From: Acidobacteriota bacterium
Lineage (GTDB): Bacteria > Acidobacteriota > Thermoanaerobaculia > Gp7-AA8
Length of the DNA stretch: 64,000 nucleotides
Assembly (NCBI GenBank): GCA_021781455.1
Contig: JAJXWV010000035.1
Location: 1-64,000, forward strand
Reading direction: 5' to 3'
Positions within the stretch are counted from its first letter, which is position 1. The number at the start of each line of letters is the position of its first letter. Shown here piece by piece: positions 17,645 to 26,374 of the stretch. Below the pieces are notes generated by a model. It was not told where the DNA came from, searched no databases, and saw only the letters and a list, made by a program, of their open reading frames with translations. The translations under genes and the position numbers were made by a program.

Positions 17645-18928
17645 ATGTCCACGATCAAAGAACAGCAGCGCGCCGCGACCGGCCACGAGTTCCTGGACCG
17701 GTCCATCGCCGAGGTCGATCCGCAGATCGCCGAGGCCATCGCCATGGAGATCAGGCGCCAGAACGACACCCTCGAGTTGATCGCTTCCGAGAACCATGTT
17801 TCCCGCGCCGTGCTCACGGCCATGGGATCCGTGTTCACGAACAAGTACGCCGAAGGCTACCCGGGAAAGAGGTACTACGGCGGCTGTGGACCGACCGACA
17901 TCGTCGAGAACATCGCCATCGAGCGCGCCAAGGAGTTGTTCAAGGCGGAGCACGCCAACGTTCAACCGCACTCCGGCTCCCAGGCCAACATGTCGGTCTA
18001 CTTCACCGTGCTCAAGCCGGGCGACACGATCATGGGCATGGACCTCGCCCACGGCGGCCACCTCACTCACGGGCATCCGCTGTCGTACAGCGGACGCGAT
18101 TTCAAGGTCGTGGCCTATCACGTCCGCAAGGATGACGAGACCATCGACTACGACGAGATGGACCGTCTGGCACAGGAGCACAAGCCGCGTCTGATCATCT
18201 GCGGCGCCTCCGCTTATTCGCGCATCATCGACTTCAAGCGCATTCGCGAGATCTGCGACCGCGCCGGTGCGCTGATGATGGCCGACATCGCTCACATCGC
18301 CGGCCTGGTCGTGACGGGCCTCCATCCTTCGCCCGTCCCCTACGCCGACTTCGTCACCACGACCACGCACAAGACGCTGCGCGGACCGCGCGCGGGACTC
18401 ATCCTCTGCAAGGAGCAGTTCGCCAAGGATCTCGACCGCAGCGTCTTCCCCGGCGTGCAGGGAGGTCCGCTGGTGCACATCATCGCGGCCAAGGCGGTCT
18501 CCTTCCAGGAAGCGCTGACGCCGGAGTTCAAGGCGTATCAGATGCAGATCGTGAAGAACGCCAAGACCCTGGCCCAGGCCGTCGCCGACAACGGATTCCG
18601 CATCGTCGCCGGCGGGACCGACAACCACCTCTTCATGACCGACGTCTATTCGAAGGGCATCACCGGCAAAGACGGCCAGCAGATGCTCGAGTCCTCCAAC
18701 ATCACGGTCAACAAGAACACCATTCCCTTCGACACGCAGAAACCGATGGTGGCCTCCGGGCTGCGCATCGGCACGCCGGCAGTGACCACGCGCGGGTTGC
18801 GCGAGCCGGAGATGAAGACCATCGCCAATCTGATCGGGCGCGTGCTCGATTCGAAGGGCGACCAGGCGGTCATTCAGCAGGTCAAGTCCGAAGTCAAACA
18901 GCTCTGCGATCGCTTCCCGATCTACTGA
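17645..18928 (+). CDS. glyA: Serine hydroxymethyltransferase
   Basis: A 427-residue PLP enzyme interconverting serine and glycine with tetrahydrofolate. Family signatures are [38 protein letters not shown], and [17 protein letters not shown] with the PLP-binding Lys. The length is typical. A good ribosome site (AGGAG) lies eight bases before the ATG. It follows folC by 30 bases, so folC-glyA probably form an operon for folate-linked one-carbon metabolism. No glycine riboswitch fits in the short gap. Confidence 0.97.
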   Translation: MSTIKEQQRAATGHEFLDRSIAEVDPQIAEAIAMEIRRQNDTLELIASENHVSRAVLTAMGSVFTNKYAEGYPGKRYYGGCGPTDIVENIAIERAKELFKAEHANVQPHSGSQANMSVYFTVLKPGDTIMGMDLAHGGHLTHGHPLSYSGRDFKVVAYHVRKDDETIDYDEMDRLAQEHKPRLIICGASAYSRIIDFKRIREICDRAGALMMADIAHIAGLVVTGLHPSPVPYADFVTTTTHKTLRGPRAGLILCKEQFAKDLDRSVFPGVQGGPLVHIIAAKAVSFQEALTPEFKAYQMQIVKNAKTLAQAVADNGFRIVAGGTDNHLFMTDVYSKGITGKDGQQMLESSNITVNKNTIPFDTQKPMVASGLRIGTPAVTTRGLREPEMKTIANLIGRVLDSKGDQAVIQQVKSEVKQLCDRFPIY

Positions 18929-18941
18929 AAGGACCCCTCCA

Positions 18942-19100
18942 ATGTCTCGAATCAACGGTGAGAAAGCCCGAGCCAACGTCCAGAGGCGCCAGCGCATCGC
19001 CCAGCGCGCAAAAGCACGCACGCTGCGCGCGGCCGCATCCGGCGCCAAAGCCGCTGCGCCAGCCCCGGCCAAGAAATCGGCCAGGCCGCCCCGCAGTTAA
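18942..19100 (+). CDS. Small basic Ala/Arg/Lys-rich protein, 52 residues
   Basis: The product starts MSRINGEKARANVQRRQRIA and ends in an Ala/Pro/Lys-rich tail (APAPAKKSARPPRS). It is strongly basic without a hydrophobic segment. An AAGGA ribosome site sits before the ATG, 13 bases after glyA, and the stop is seven bases before the next gene's GTG start, so it is neatly packed in the operon. A nucleic-acid or ribosome-binding role would suit the composition, but no family is recognised. Confidence 0.6.
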   Translation: MSRINGEKARANVQRRQRIAQRAKARTLRAAASGAKAAAPAPAKKSARPPRS

Positions 19101-19107
19101 CGGCTCC

Positions 19108-19794
19108 GTGGAAAAAAAGTACCCGTACTACCCGATCTATCTCGACATCGAGAATCGGAACGTCGTGATCGTCGGCGGAGGAAACGTCTGCGCCCGCAAG
19201 GCCGAGACGATGATGAAGTACGGCGCCCGCGTGACCGTCGTGTCGCCCCAGTTCACGGACGAAATCGAGAAGTGGGCCGGCGAAGGTTGTCTCCAGCTCA
19301 AGCGCAAGAAGTACGCGGAGTCCGACCTCGAGGACGCCAGCATCGTCATCGCCTCCACGGACGACGAGGCGGTGAACACGCGCGTGGCCGCCGACTGCCG
19401 GCGAAGGCACATCCCTGTCAACGTCGTCGACGTCACGCCGCTGTGCGAGTTCATCGTGCCGGCCATCATCGAGCGCGGCTCGATCCAGATCGCCGTGTCC
19501 ACGGGCGGCCGCTCGCCGGCGCTCGCGCGCACTCTGAAGGAGGACCTGCACCGCCTCGTCGGTCCTGAGTACGCGGAGGTCAACGACGCGCTGGGCAGCC
19601 TCCGCGAAGCGGCCAAGGCGAAGCTTCCGACGGACATCGACCGGAAGAAGTTTTTCGACGGCATCATCGCCGCCGGCGTGCTGGAGATGCTGCGGCAGGG
19701 GCGTCGTCGCGAGGCGTACCAGGCCATCGCCGGTGCCTGTGAGGCTGCGGGAGTGGCGGTCAGCGACTACGTGCGAAATCAGCTCGAGCAGTAA
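19108..19794 (+). CDS. Precorrin-2 dehydrogenase / sirohydrochlorin ferrochelatase-like protein
   Basis: A 228-residue Met8p/CysG N-domain-type protein of siroheme synthesis. It has the NAD-binding Rossmann motif VVIVGGGNVCARKAE, the ASTDDEAVN stretch, and STGGRSPALARTLKEDL typical of the family. GTG at 19108 is preferred because the family normally begins YPIYLDIENRNVVIVGGG; an upstream ATG in the same frame lies inside the 52-residue gene. The organism would need CobA for precorrin-2; none is in the window. Confidence 0.88.
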   Translation: MEKKYPYYPIYLDIENRNVVIVGGGNVCARKAETMMKYGARVTVVSPQFTDEIEKWAGEGCLQLKRKKYAESDLEDASIVIASTDDEAVNTRVAADCRRRHIPVNVVDVTPLCEFIVPAIIERGSIQIAVSTGGRSPALARTLKEDLHRLVGPEYAEVNDALGSLREAAKAKLPTDIDRKKFFDGIIAAGVLEMLRQGRRREAYQAIAGACEAAGVAVSDYVRNQLEQ

Positions 19795-19797
19795 CCC

Positions 19798-19899
19798 AGT
19801 GCTGAGTACTGAGTGCTGAGTACTGAGTGCGTGTCCCCGACGCGGTGACTCAGTACTCAGTACTCAGCACTCAGTACTCAGCACTCAGTACTCAGCACT
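19798..19899. repeat. CTGAGTR heptamer hairpin
   Basis: The left arm (19798-19831) alternates CTGAGTA and CTGAGTG; the right arm (19846-19899) is the opposed array, ACTCAGT and ACTCAGC, also largely alternating. About 30 bp can pair around a 14-base GC-rich loop. It begins three bases after the preceding stop codon. Confidence 0.9.
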
Positions 19900-19985
19900 T
19901 CTCTCGAGCCGACGTTTGTCCGCCCTCGTCCGTATCACCAACGGAATCGGCCGCATTACCGGCTGTGTTATCCTCGCGCGCCCTC

Positions 19986-20795
19986 ATGCCGCTGCACGAA
20001 AAGAAAGTCGTCGCGGTACTCCCGGCTTACAACGCTGAGAAGACGCTCAAGGCGACTTACGACGACATCCCCAAGGACTGGGTCGACGAGATCCTCCTTG
20101 TCGACGACTGTTCGCGCGATCGCACCGTCGAGCTCTCCCGTGAGCTCGGCATCGTGACCATCGTGCACGGGAAGAACCGCGGCTACGGCGGAAACCAGAA
20201 GACCTGTTACCGGACAGCCATGGACCAGATGGGAGCCGACATCATGGTCATGGTCCATCCCGACCACCAGTACGATCCCACCATCATCCCCGAGCTCGTC
20301 AAGCCGCTGCTCAGGGGCGACTGCGACGCCGTCTTCGGCTCGCGAATGCTCGGGGGCCGTCCCATCGAAGGCGGCATGCCGAAGTGGAAGTACTTCGCAA
20401 ACCTCTTCCTGACGATGGTGGAGAACGCCACCTTCTACGTCTTCCTGTCGGAATACCACTCCGGGTTCCGCGCCTATTCACGGCGCTTTCTCGAGTCGAT
20501 CGACTTCGAAGCGAACTCGGACGATTTCGTGTTCGACACCGAGATCATCGCCCAGGGCGTGTCGAGGCGCATGCTCATCCGGGAAGTGCCGATCCAGACG
20601 CGCTACTTCGACGAAGCCTCCCAGATCGGATTCTGGCGCTCCGTCCGTTACGGCCTGGCCATCCTGAAGACGATGGTGCTGTACAAACTGCACAAGAAGC
20701 ACATCTACTCGCACCGGATCTTCCGCGAGCCCACCCCCGCCGTCAAAGCGCAGAGCGCAGAGCGCGGCCCGCGGGCTGCTTCCGCCCAGCGCTGA
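19986..20795 (+). CDS. GT2-family glycosyltransferase (dolichyl-phosphate-mannose-synthase-like)
   Basis: A 269-residue GT-A transferase likely moving a sugar from a nucleotide donor to a polyprenyl phosphate at the membrane. It shows VLPAYNAEKTLKATYDDIP, ILLVDDCSRDRT (donor-binding Asp), VHPDHQYDP in the DXD position, and SEYHSGFRAYSRR. No C-terminal membrane domain is present, unlike GtrB. ATG at 19986 is chosen because the family starts there. The last 16 or so residues (KAQSAERGP onward) are encoded by the left arm of a GCAGAGC heptamer repeat, so the native C-terminus may have been altered. The YfhO-like gene follows and may use the lipid-linked sugar. Confidence 0.88.
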   Translation: MPLHEKKVVAVLPAYNAEKTLKATYDDIPKDWVDEILLVDDCSRDRTVELSRELGIVTIVHGKNRGYGGNQKTCYRTAMDQMGADIMVMVHPDHQYDPTIIPELVKPLLRGDCDAVFGSRMLGGRPIEGGMPKWKYFANLFLTMVENATFYVFLSEYHSGFRAYSRRFLESIDFEANSDDFVFDTEIIAQGVSRRMLIREVPIQTRYFDEASQIGFWRSVRYGLAILKTMVLYKLHKKHIYSHRIFREPTPAVKAQSAERGPRAASAQR

Positions 20796-20871
20796 ACGCC
20801 ATCAACAAATCCGTCTGAGGCGCATGCAGGGCCGTCCCGCCCTCATCTGCCCTCTGCCCTCTGCGCTCTCC
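20748..20871. repeat. GCAGAGN heptamer inverted repeat overlapping a gene end
   Basis: The left arm (20748-20767; GCGCAGA GCGCAGA GCGCGG) lies within the last codons of the glycosyltransferase gene. The right arm (20846-20871) is TGCCCTC, TGCCCTC, TGCGCTC. The spacer is about 80 bases. Confidence 0.75.
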
Positions 20872-20890
20872 TTCTGTACAATCCCGCCCG

Positions 20891-23395
20891 GTGTACGAAT
20901 CGACGGAACCACAGCCGCCATCCCCTGTTGCCCTGCCTTCCACCAGCGCCCCATCAGCCGCCTCGACCCGCCGCCACGATGTCCTGGCCATCGTGGCCCT
21001 GGTGCTGCTGGCCACGATCGCTTTCGGCGACGTGATCGTGGGCTCGGGCGACTTCTACATGCGCGACCTGACGCGCTACTACTACCCCGCCAAGCAGGTC
21101 CTGAGAGAGATCGTCCTCCACGGCGAGTTCCCTCTCTGGAACCGCTACTTCGCGGCGGGACAGCCCATCGCTGCGAATCCCGAGCACGAAGTCTTCTACC
21201 CGCTGACCTGGCTCATCCTCCTGCCGAGCTACGACCTCGGATACCGCCTGCACATCCTCATTCACATCTACATCGGGCTGCTGGGGATGTACTTTCTTCT
21301 GCGCTCGATGGAGTTGCGGCCGTACGCCTCGTTCTTCGGCGCGTTCACCTGGGGCCTGGGCGGCCTCTATCTGTCGTACATCAATCTCCTGCCCATCCTT
21401 TTCTGCGTGGCCTGGCTTCCGCTGACGTGTCTATTCGTCCGCCGCTTTCTCCTGCAGCGCAACCGCCGCGACTTCGCCCTGGCCGCGCTGTTCCTCGGAA
21501 TCCAGTTCCTGGTCGGCGAGCCGACGACCATCATCCAGACCGGTTTCCTGATCGGCGTTTACGCTCTCTACCGCGCCTGGTACAGCCGGCCGCGCCTGAG
21601 CAAGAGCATCACCCGCGTCCTCTGGATCGCGCTGATCTCGTCGGCGGGATTGCTGATCGGATCGGCGCAGGTCCTGCCGGGCATCGATCACGTCCATGAT
21701 TCGGCGCGCTCCCGCCCGTTCGGCTTCGACCTGGTCAGCGCCTGGAGCATGCCCTGGGCGAAATATGCCGAGTTGCTCTACCCGAACATCCTCGGCCACC
21801 TCTCGGTCAAGCACGTGACGTGGTACTGGGCCGGCGGACTCTATCCGGGGATGGGCTCGCCGTTCCTGTTCAGCATCTACTGCGGCCTGCTGATGATCGC
21901 GCTGGTGATCGGCGGTGCGTTCGCCCGGCCACGGGGCGGGAGGCTGGTCCTGCTGATCGCACTGGTCTCCTCGATCCTGGCGCTGGGCAGCCACACGCCG
22001 CTGCTGAAATGGTGCTACGACGCGGGCATCGCCACGTCGGTGCGCTATCCGGAGAAATTCGCGTTGATGGGCATGTTCGCCGTGATCATCTTCTCGGCGC
22101 AGATGCTCCAGCGCATGCTCGACGGCGATGAGACCGTGCGCGAGGGAGCTCTCGGCTTCACGCTGGCCGTTCTCCTCGTGGCGACGTTCGTGGCCGTCAC
22201 CACGTTCACGCCGAACTATGCGCGGGCCATGACGAAGATCTGGAGCATCACCACCGGACCGGCCGGAAACACCACCATTGCGATTTCGAAGAACGACTGG
22301 TGGTTCGCCGTGATGCGGGGCGTGGCCGTCGCGCTCCTGCTTCTGAGCGTACGAACACGGCGGCGCACGACGTGGCTCGCGATCGCAGCGCTGGTGGTGA
22401 TCGCGGACGTGCTGCCGGTCGGCGAGGAGATCAACCCGCGCATGCCCCGGCGATTCTTCGATCCGCCACCTGCGGCCAGTCTCCTTCCGAAGAACCACAG
22501 CGACTACCGTCTCTTCCATGAAGTCGACTGGTACGGTCAGGAGGAGACGGCGCGGAAGTTCTTTTCGGTCGGCTCCGGTGTCTACTGGGTCGTGCGCAAC
22601 GGTCTCTTTCCGATGACGCCATCCGGCGTCGGAATCCGCACGGTCCTCGAGCGCGACTACGACAAGACTGCCCTGCTGCCGACGATCGATCTCACCGACT
22701 CGGTCTGGGACGTGAAGCGCTCCGGGCGGAGCGACTGGTACGTGCCGTTCATGGCCATGTCCAACGCGTGGTACCGCGCCGTGTATCGCGATTACGACAA
22801 GGAGAGCCGGCGCATCAAAGGCGATTGGACCAAGTCCCTTCCGGTGACCTTCCTGCCGGCGCCGCACTACCCCCGCTATTACTTCGCGGACCAGATCGTC
22901 ACGATCAAAGACCGCAGCGATTTCGTCAAGAAGCTCAGCGCGAACAGCTACAGCGAGCGCGTGGCGTTCGTGCAGCGACCCGCCTTCGTTCCTGCCGGCG
23001 GCGTGGTTCGCTCGGTCCGCGAGACGGCCAACAGCGCCACCCTGGACGTGGAGTCATTCGGCGAGGCTTTTCTGGTCATGAGCGTCACTCCGCACAAGTA
23101 CTGGGGCATCACCATCGATGGCCGCCCCGTTCCGGCGATCGTCACGAACATCGGATATCAGGGCATCACCGTCACGCCGGGGCGGCACCGCGTGGTCATG
23201 CGCTACTCGAACCCGCTGGTCAAGGTTGGCGGAGCGATCTCGATCGCCACGCTGCTGGTGCTGCTGTTCTTGATCGTGACGCCGCGCAAGGCGCGCGATC
23301 GTTCGCAGCGGCTTCCCGCATACGAGGAGCCGGTGCACGTCGTCGCCGACGCGACCGGAACTCACGTCGAGCCTTCGAGGGTTGAAGAACCATGA
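20891..23395 (+). CDS. YfhO-like multi-pass membrane protein
   Basis: An 834-residue GT-C-like membrane protein. After a Pro-rich cytoplasmic N-terminus there is a first helix (VLAIVALVLLATIAFGDVI), then the conserved early luminal loop GDFYMRDLTRYYYPAK and PLWNRYFAAGQPI, and about a dozen further hydrophobic helices to near residue 510. A C-terminal extracellular domain and one last helix (ISIATLLVLLFLIV) complete it. YfhO proteins are linked to glycosylation of envelope polymers. The start is GTG. It follows the GT2 gene and overlaps the peptidase gene by four bases, so the three are probably one operon. Confidence 0.85.
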   Translation: MYESTEPQPPSPVALPSTSAPSAASTRRHDVLAIVALVLLATIAFGDVIVGSGDFYMRDLTRYYYPAKQVLREIVLHGEFPLWNRYFAAGQPIAANPEHEVFYPLTWLILLPSYDLGYRLHILIHIYIGLLGMYFLLRSMELRPYASFFGAFTWGLGGLYLSYINLLPILFCVAWLPLTCLFVRRFLLQRNRRDFALAALFLGIQFLVGEPTTIIQTGFLIGVYALYRAWYSRPRLSKSITRVLWIALISSAGLLIGSAQVLPGIDHVHDSARSRPFGFDLVSAWSMPWAKYAELLYPNILGHLSVKHVTWYWAGGLYPGMGSPFLFSIYCGLLMIALVIGGAFARPRGGRLVLLIALVSSILALGSHTPLLKWCYDAGIATSVRYPEKFALMGMFAVIIFSAQMLQRMLDGDETVREGALGFTLAVLLVATFVAVTTFTPNYARAMTKIWSITTGPAGNTTIAISKNDWWFAVMRGVAVALLLLSVRTRRRTTWLAIAALVVIADVLPVGEEINPRMPRRFFDPPPAASLLPKNHSDYRLFHEVDWYGQEETARKFFSVGSGVYWVVRNGLFPMTPSGVGIRTVLERDYDKTALLPTIDLTDSVWDVKRSGRSDWYVPFMAMSNAWYRAVYRDYDKESRRIKGDWTKSLPVTFLPAPHYPRYYFADQIVTIKDRSDFVKKLSANSYSERVAFVQRPAFVPAGGVVRSVRETANSATLDVESFGEAFLVMSVTPHKYWGITIDGRPVPAIVTNIGYQGITVTPGRHRVVMRYSNPLVKVGGAISIATLLVLLFLIVTPRKARDRSQRLPAYEEPVHVVADATGTHVEPSRVEEP

Positions 23396-24864
23396 CCGTC
23401 ACACCGGCCCGGCGGCGCCTGGAGCGCACCATAGTCTCCGCGGTACTGGTCGTGATCGTGGCTCTGCTGGCGGCGCTGATCCTTCACAACCGGCGCATGG
23501 CGCAGCAGATCGCGCATGAGACCTACGTGCCGCGAGCGGTCAGGATGACTCCTGAGGTCTACCTGCTGCAGCAGTACGTCAGGATCAACACGTCGAATCC
23601 GCCGGGCAACGAGTCGGCCGGTGCGAAGTGGCTGATGGAGCAGCTCAATCGCGGCGGTGCTCGCGCCGAGGTCATCACCTCGGCACCCAATCGCACGAAC
23701 GTCTATGCGCGCATCCGCGGCCGCAATCGCGGCGAGGGGCTGATGCTCCTCAATCACATCGACGTCGTGCCTGCCCCAAGGAAAGGCTGGAGCAAGCCGC
23801 CGTTCGCCGGCGCGATCGCCGCCAACATGGTCTTCGGCCGCGGCACCGCCGACATGAAGGGCATCGCCGTCTGCCAGCTCCAGGCGTTCCTCGACGTCAT
23901 CGCCAGCCATCGAACGCCTGAGCACGACATCGTCTTTCTCGCCGTTGCCGACGAAGAGGCGGGCAGCGCGTTCGGCGTGCGCTGGCTGCTCGATCACAGG
24001 CCGGACGTGTTCGAGGACATCCACTACGTCATCGGCGAGGGTGGAGTCACCGAGACCCTCAACGAGAAACTCTCCTACTTCGGCATCGAGATCGGCGCAA
24101 AGGAAGTGACCGAGCTGGAGGTCGTGGGTTCGTCCCGCGAGCAGCTTCAGCGCACTCGAATCGGGCTCGAGCCCTACTTCGAGCCACTTGATGCGGATCG
24201 CGTCCTTCCGGGCGTGCGGCAGTTCTTCAGCAGTGTGGCGCCGCTGCGCGTGGAATTCGAGTCTCTCCTGTCGGACATCGACCGCACGATCGCGACGGGA
24301 AAACTATGGCTCCTTCCCACCACTTATCGCGACCTGCTGACGAACAACATGTGGGCAGAGGGCGTTCATGCCCTGCCGGATGGTCGTTTCGCCATGAAAG
24401 TGACCATGATCAATCTGCCCCAGGAGGATCCAGACGCGCGCATTGCCTGGCTTGCACGGCTGCTGGTGCCGTATGGCGCCACCATCGGCGAGATCTCGCG
24501 AAAGGAAGGACCGATCCCGATGTCGCCGTACGACACGCCCCTGTTCGCGCTCATTGCGCGAGAAGCTCGCGCCGAATACGGAAGTACCACGGTCGGGCCC
24601 GAGGTGCTCTTCGGCTCGACGAGTGACGCGCGCTTCCTCCGGCCGCGAGGGTTCGTCTGCTACGGAGTCCAGCCGTTCCTGCTCGACTACTTTCAGACCA
24701 CCGGCGTGCACGGCATTGACGAACGAGTGCGCGTGGACTGGTTCAACTCGGGCGTCGACCTGACGCGGCGGATCGTCCGGGCGTATGCATTCGGTGCGCA
24801 GGAGCCGCCGGAGAGTGGCCTTCCGGGCGTCGACAGCCGACACGGCACTCCAGCCGGGCGCTGA
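23392..24864 (+). CDS. Membrane-anchored M20-family metallopeptidase
   Basis: A 490-residue zinc peptidase/deacylase. An N-terminal signal anchor (IVSAVLVVIVALLAALIL) places it outside the cytoplasmic membrane. Metal ligands are seen in LLNHIDVVP, GRGTADMKG and ADEEAGS (catalytic Glu plus ligand). The usual lid domain is present and GPEVLFGSTSDARF carries later residues. M20 members cleave peptides or N-acyl amino acids; the substrate is unknown. It is coupled to the YfhO-like gene by ATGA. Confidence 0.88.
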   Translation: MTVTPARRRLERTIVSAVLVVIVALLAALILHNRRMAQQIAHETYVPRAVRMTPEVYLLQQYVRINTSNPPGNESAGAKWLMEQLNRGGARAEVITSAPNRTNVYARIRGRNRGEGLMLLNHIDVVPAPRKGWSKPPFAGAIAANMVFGRGTADMKGIAVCQLQAFLDVIASHRTPEHDIVFLAVADEEAGSAFGVRWLLDHRPDVFEDIHYVIGEGGVTETLNEKLSYFGIEIGAKEVTELEVVGSSREQLQRTRIGLEPYFEPLDADRVLPGVRQFFSSVAPLRVEFESLLSDIDRTIATGKLWLLPTTYRDLLTNNMWAEGVHALPDGRFAMKVTMINLPQEDPDARIAWLARLLVPYGATIGEISRKEGPIPMSPYDTPLFALIAREARAEYGSTTVGPEVLFGSTSDARFLRPRGFVCYGVQPFLLDYFQTTGVHGIDERVRVDWFNSGVDLTRRIVRAYAFGAQEPPESGLPGVDSRHGTPAGR

Positions 24865-25052
24865 CTCACCCGGCTCCAAGCCGGCAAATCAGCAAGCTCA
24901 GCACTCATTGCTCGCAGGGTGCTCCTCGCCGTTCGCAACACTGACATTCTTCGTCACCATTCGCCGTTGATTAGCGTCAATAACTGGCGCAGGCCTCCTC
25001 CTGCAGCAACGCTAAACCTATTTGTGTCAACGGGAATGGCTGCTGTGGCCGT

Positions 25053-25069
25053 CTGGTACACCGCTTGCG
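25053..25069 (+). promoter_or_regulatory. Sigma-54 promoter of the pilin gene
   Basis: The -24/-12 pattern TGGTACACCGCTTGC has GG and GC spaced by exactly ten bases, matching TGGYAYR-N4-TTGC. Transcription would start near 25080, giving a leader of about 19 bases that contains AGGAGG. The 190 bases before it (24865-25052) hold no gene and could carry activator sites. Pilin genes are often sigma-54/PilR-controlled. Confidence 0.75.
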
Positions 25070-25098
25070 CCTAGCTCCTACGCCTTAGGAGGCGATTG

Positions 25099-25608
25099 AT
25101 GATGAAAAGACAGAAGGGTTTCACTCTCATTGAGCTGCTGATCGTGGTTGCGATCATCGGCATTCTCGCAGCCATCGCCATTCCGAACCTGCTTACCGCC
25201 ATGCAGCGGGCCAAGCAGAAGAGAACGATGGCTGACATCCGCGCGATCGCGACTGCGTGGGAAGCGCGCGCGACCGACATGAACACGTACGGCGCGGCCG
25301 GTGCATCGACGTTCACATTCCCGACCGCCACGGTCACCTTCAACGCGCTGCTCGGCCTGGTCACCCCGACGTACATCAAGAGTTTGCCGCAGAAAGACGG
25401 CTGGGGCCGTGACTACAATTTCGGCATGGACAAGAACCCCGGCGTGTCACAGGCCGCCCAGGTGTACGGCATCAAGTCGCTCGGCAAGGACGGCCTGTCG
25501 CAAGGCAATACGTACACGGTCGGCACAGCAACTGCGAGCTTCGATTGCGACATCGTCTATTCGAATGGTTCGTTCATTCAGTGGCCGGAAGGAATGCAGA
25601 CCCAGTAG
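25099..25608 (+). CDS. Type IV pilin / GspG-like prepilin
   Basis: A 169-residue prepilin. After a short basic leader, MMKRQKG is followed by the PilD cleavage site G/FTLIELLIVVAIIGILAA with Glu at mature position 5. The globular part holds KDGWGRDYNF, a pattern closer to GspG-type pseudopilins than to large pilins. I use the ATG at 25099, with a strong AGGAGG six bases upstream; another ATG follows directly. A sigma-54 promoter precedes it and a strong terminator follows, so it is a single-gene unit. The pilT gene lies convergently nearby, supporting a type IV pilus role. Confidence 0.9.
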   Translation: MMKRQKGFTLIELLIVVAIIGILAAIAIPNLLTAMQRAKQKRTMADIRAIATAWEARATDMNTYGAAGASTFTFPTATVTFNALLGLVTPTYIKSLPQKDGWGRDYNFGMDKNPGVSQAAQVYGIKSLGKDGLSQGNTYTVGTATASFDCDIVYSNGSFIQWPEGMQTQ

Positions 25609-25633
25609 ACTCTGCGACTCCCGCATCGAACGG

Positions 25634-25666
25634 AAAAAGGGCGCCCGATGGCGCCCTTTTTCTTTT
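25634..25666 (+). terminator. Intrinsic terminator of the pilin gene
   Basis: A perfect 12-bp stem (AAAAAGGGCGCC / GGCGCCCTTTTT) with loop CGAT is followed by more T residues. The A-rich lead makes it potentially bidirectional. Confidence 0.92.
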
Positions 25667-25739
25667 CAGATCGCAGAGGGCAGATCGCAGGACACTGCAC
25701 GATCCAACCCCGCGATCTGGGATCTGCCCTCTGCGATCT
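25667..25739. repeat. GCAGAGN-type heptamer hairpin
   Basis: The left arm (25667-25690: CAGATCGCAGAGGGCAGATC) and the right arm (25712-25739, ending CTGCCCTCTGCGATCT) are inverted copies. The right arm ends three bases from the stop codon of the minus-strand zinc-ribbon gene; the left arm follows the pilin terminator directly. Confidence 0.85.
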
Positions 25740-25742
25740 ACC

Positions 25743-26369
25743 TCAAGCGTTCATCGCCTTGGCCACGGCGCTCATCGCGGTATACAGCCGATCGTGGTAG
25801 GCCAGTGATTCACGGTAGATATGCGTGAAGTTGCCGACGTCCTTCGTCGAGACGACCAGGTTGACGCCGAACAGGAAGGCGGCGTTGCCGTCGAGAGTGC
25901 GAAGGTTGTCCGAAACGAGGATGAAGAAGGACTTGCGGCGATCGTTCGGCATCAGCGAGATGATCGGCTGCATCGACTCCAGCGGTGGCGGCGTCATCTG
26001 CTGCGGGTTCAGCACCACGACGTGCGGAAACTCCTGCATGAAGAAGTCGCGGGCCTGCTGCGCAGTCGCGAAATACGCGGGCATGAAGCCGATCAGCTTG
26101 ATGGCCTGGCGCAAGGCCGGGCTGTCATTGCCGACCAGGATCGCCTTCGCTCCGAAGCTGTCTTCGTCTTCGGCCTCCTCATTGGAGGGCGGCGCCGGAG
26201 CGGGCGCTGATCCCGCCGCCGCTGCCGGTGCGTCTGCGCCGAGGGTGCGCCGGTCGACGGTCAGCTTGGCCTTGCAGGCCGGGCACGGGAAGGAAACCTC
26301 CTTCATCGGGAGCTTCGTCTCGTCGAGCGAGAGCGGTTTCTGGCAGGAGGTGCAGACGATCCGGATCAT
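25743..26369 (-). CDS. Zinc-ribbon protein with receiver-like C-terminal domain
   Basis: A 208-residue protein starting MIRIVCTSCQKPLSLDE. An N-terminal CxxC...CxxC zinc ribbon (CTSC, CPAC) is followed by an Ala/Pro/Glu linker and a domain with alternating strands and helices (KAILVGNDSPALRQAIKLIG, HVVVLNPQQ, FFILVSDN). That domain resembles a receiver fold without an obvious phospho-acceptor set. No signal peptide. It lies five bases downstream of the PilT-like gene, so they are co-transcribed; a role in pilus motor control is plausible. Similar N-terminal zinc ribbons appear in delta-proteobacterial regulators. Confidence 0.65.
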   Translation of the reverse strand: MIRIVCTSCQKPLSLDETKLPMKEVSFPCPACKAKLTVDRRTLGADAPAAAAGSAPAPAPPSNEEAEDEDSFGAKAILVGNDSPALRQAIKLIGFMPAYFATAQQARDFFMQEFPHVVVLNPQQMTPPPLESMQPIISLMPNDRRKSFFILVSDNLRTLDGNAAFLFGVNLVVSTKDVGNFTHIYRESLAYHDRLYTAMSAVAKAMNA

Positions 26370-26374
26370 GGTTG

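Noticed and set aside
16628-19072. An 814-codon open frame on the minus strand across folC and glyA
   Set aside because: It is antisense to two well-identified enzymes and has Gly/Arg/Asp/His-rich composition typical of a GC-rich shadow; no domain is visible.
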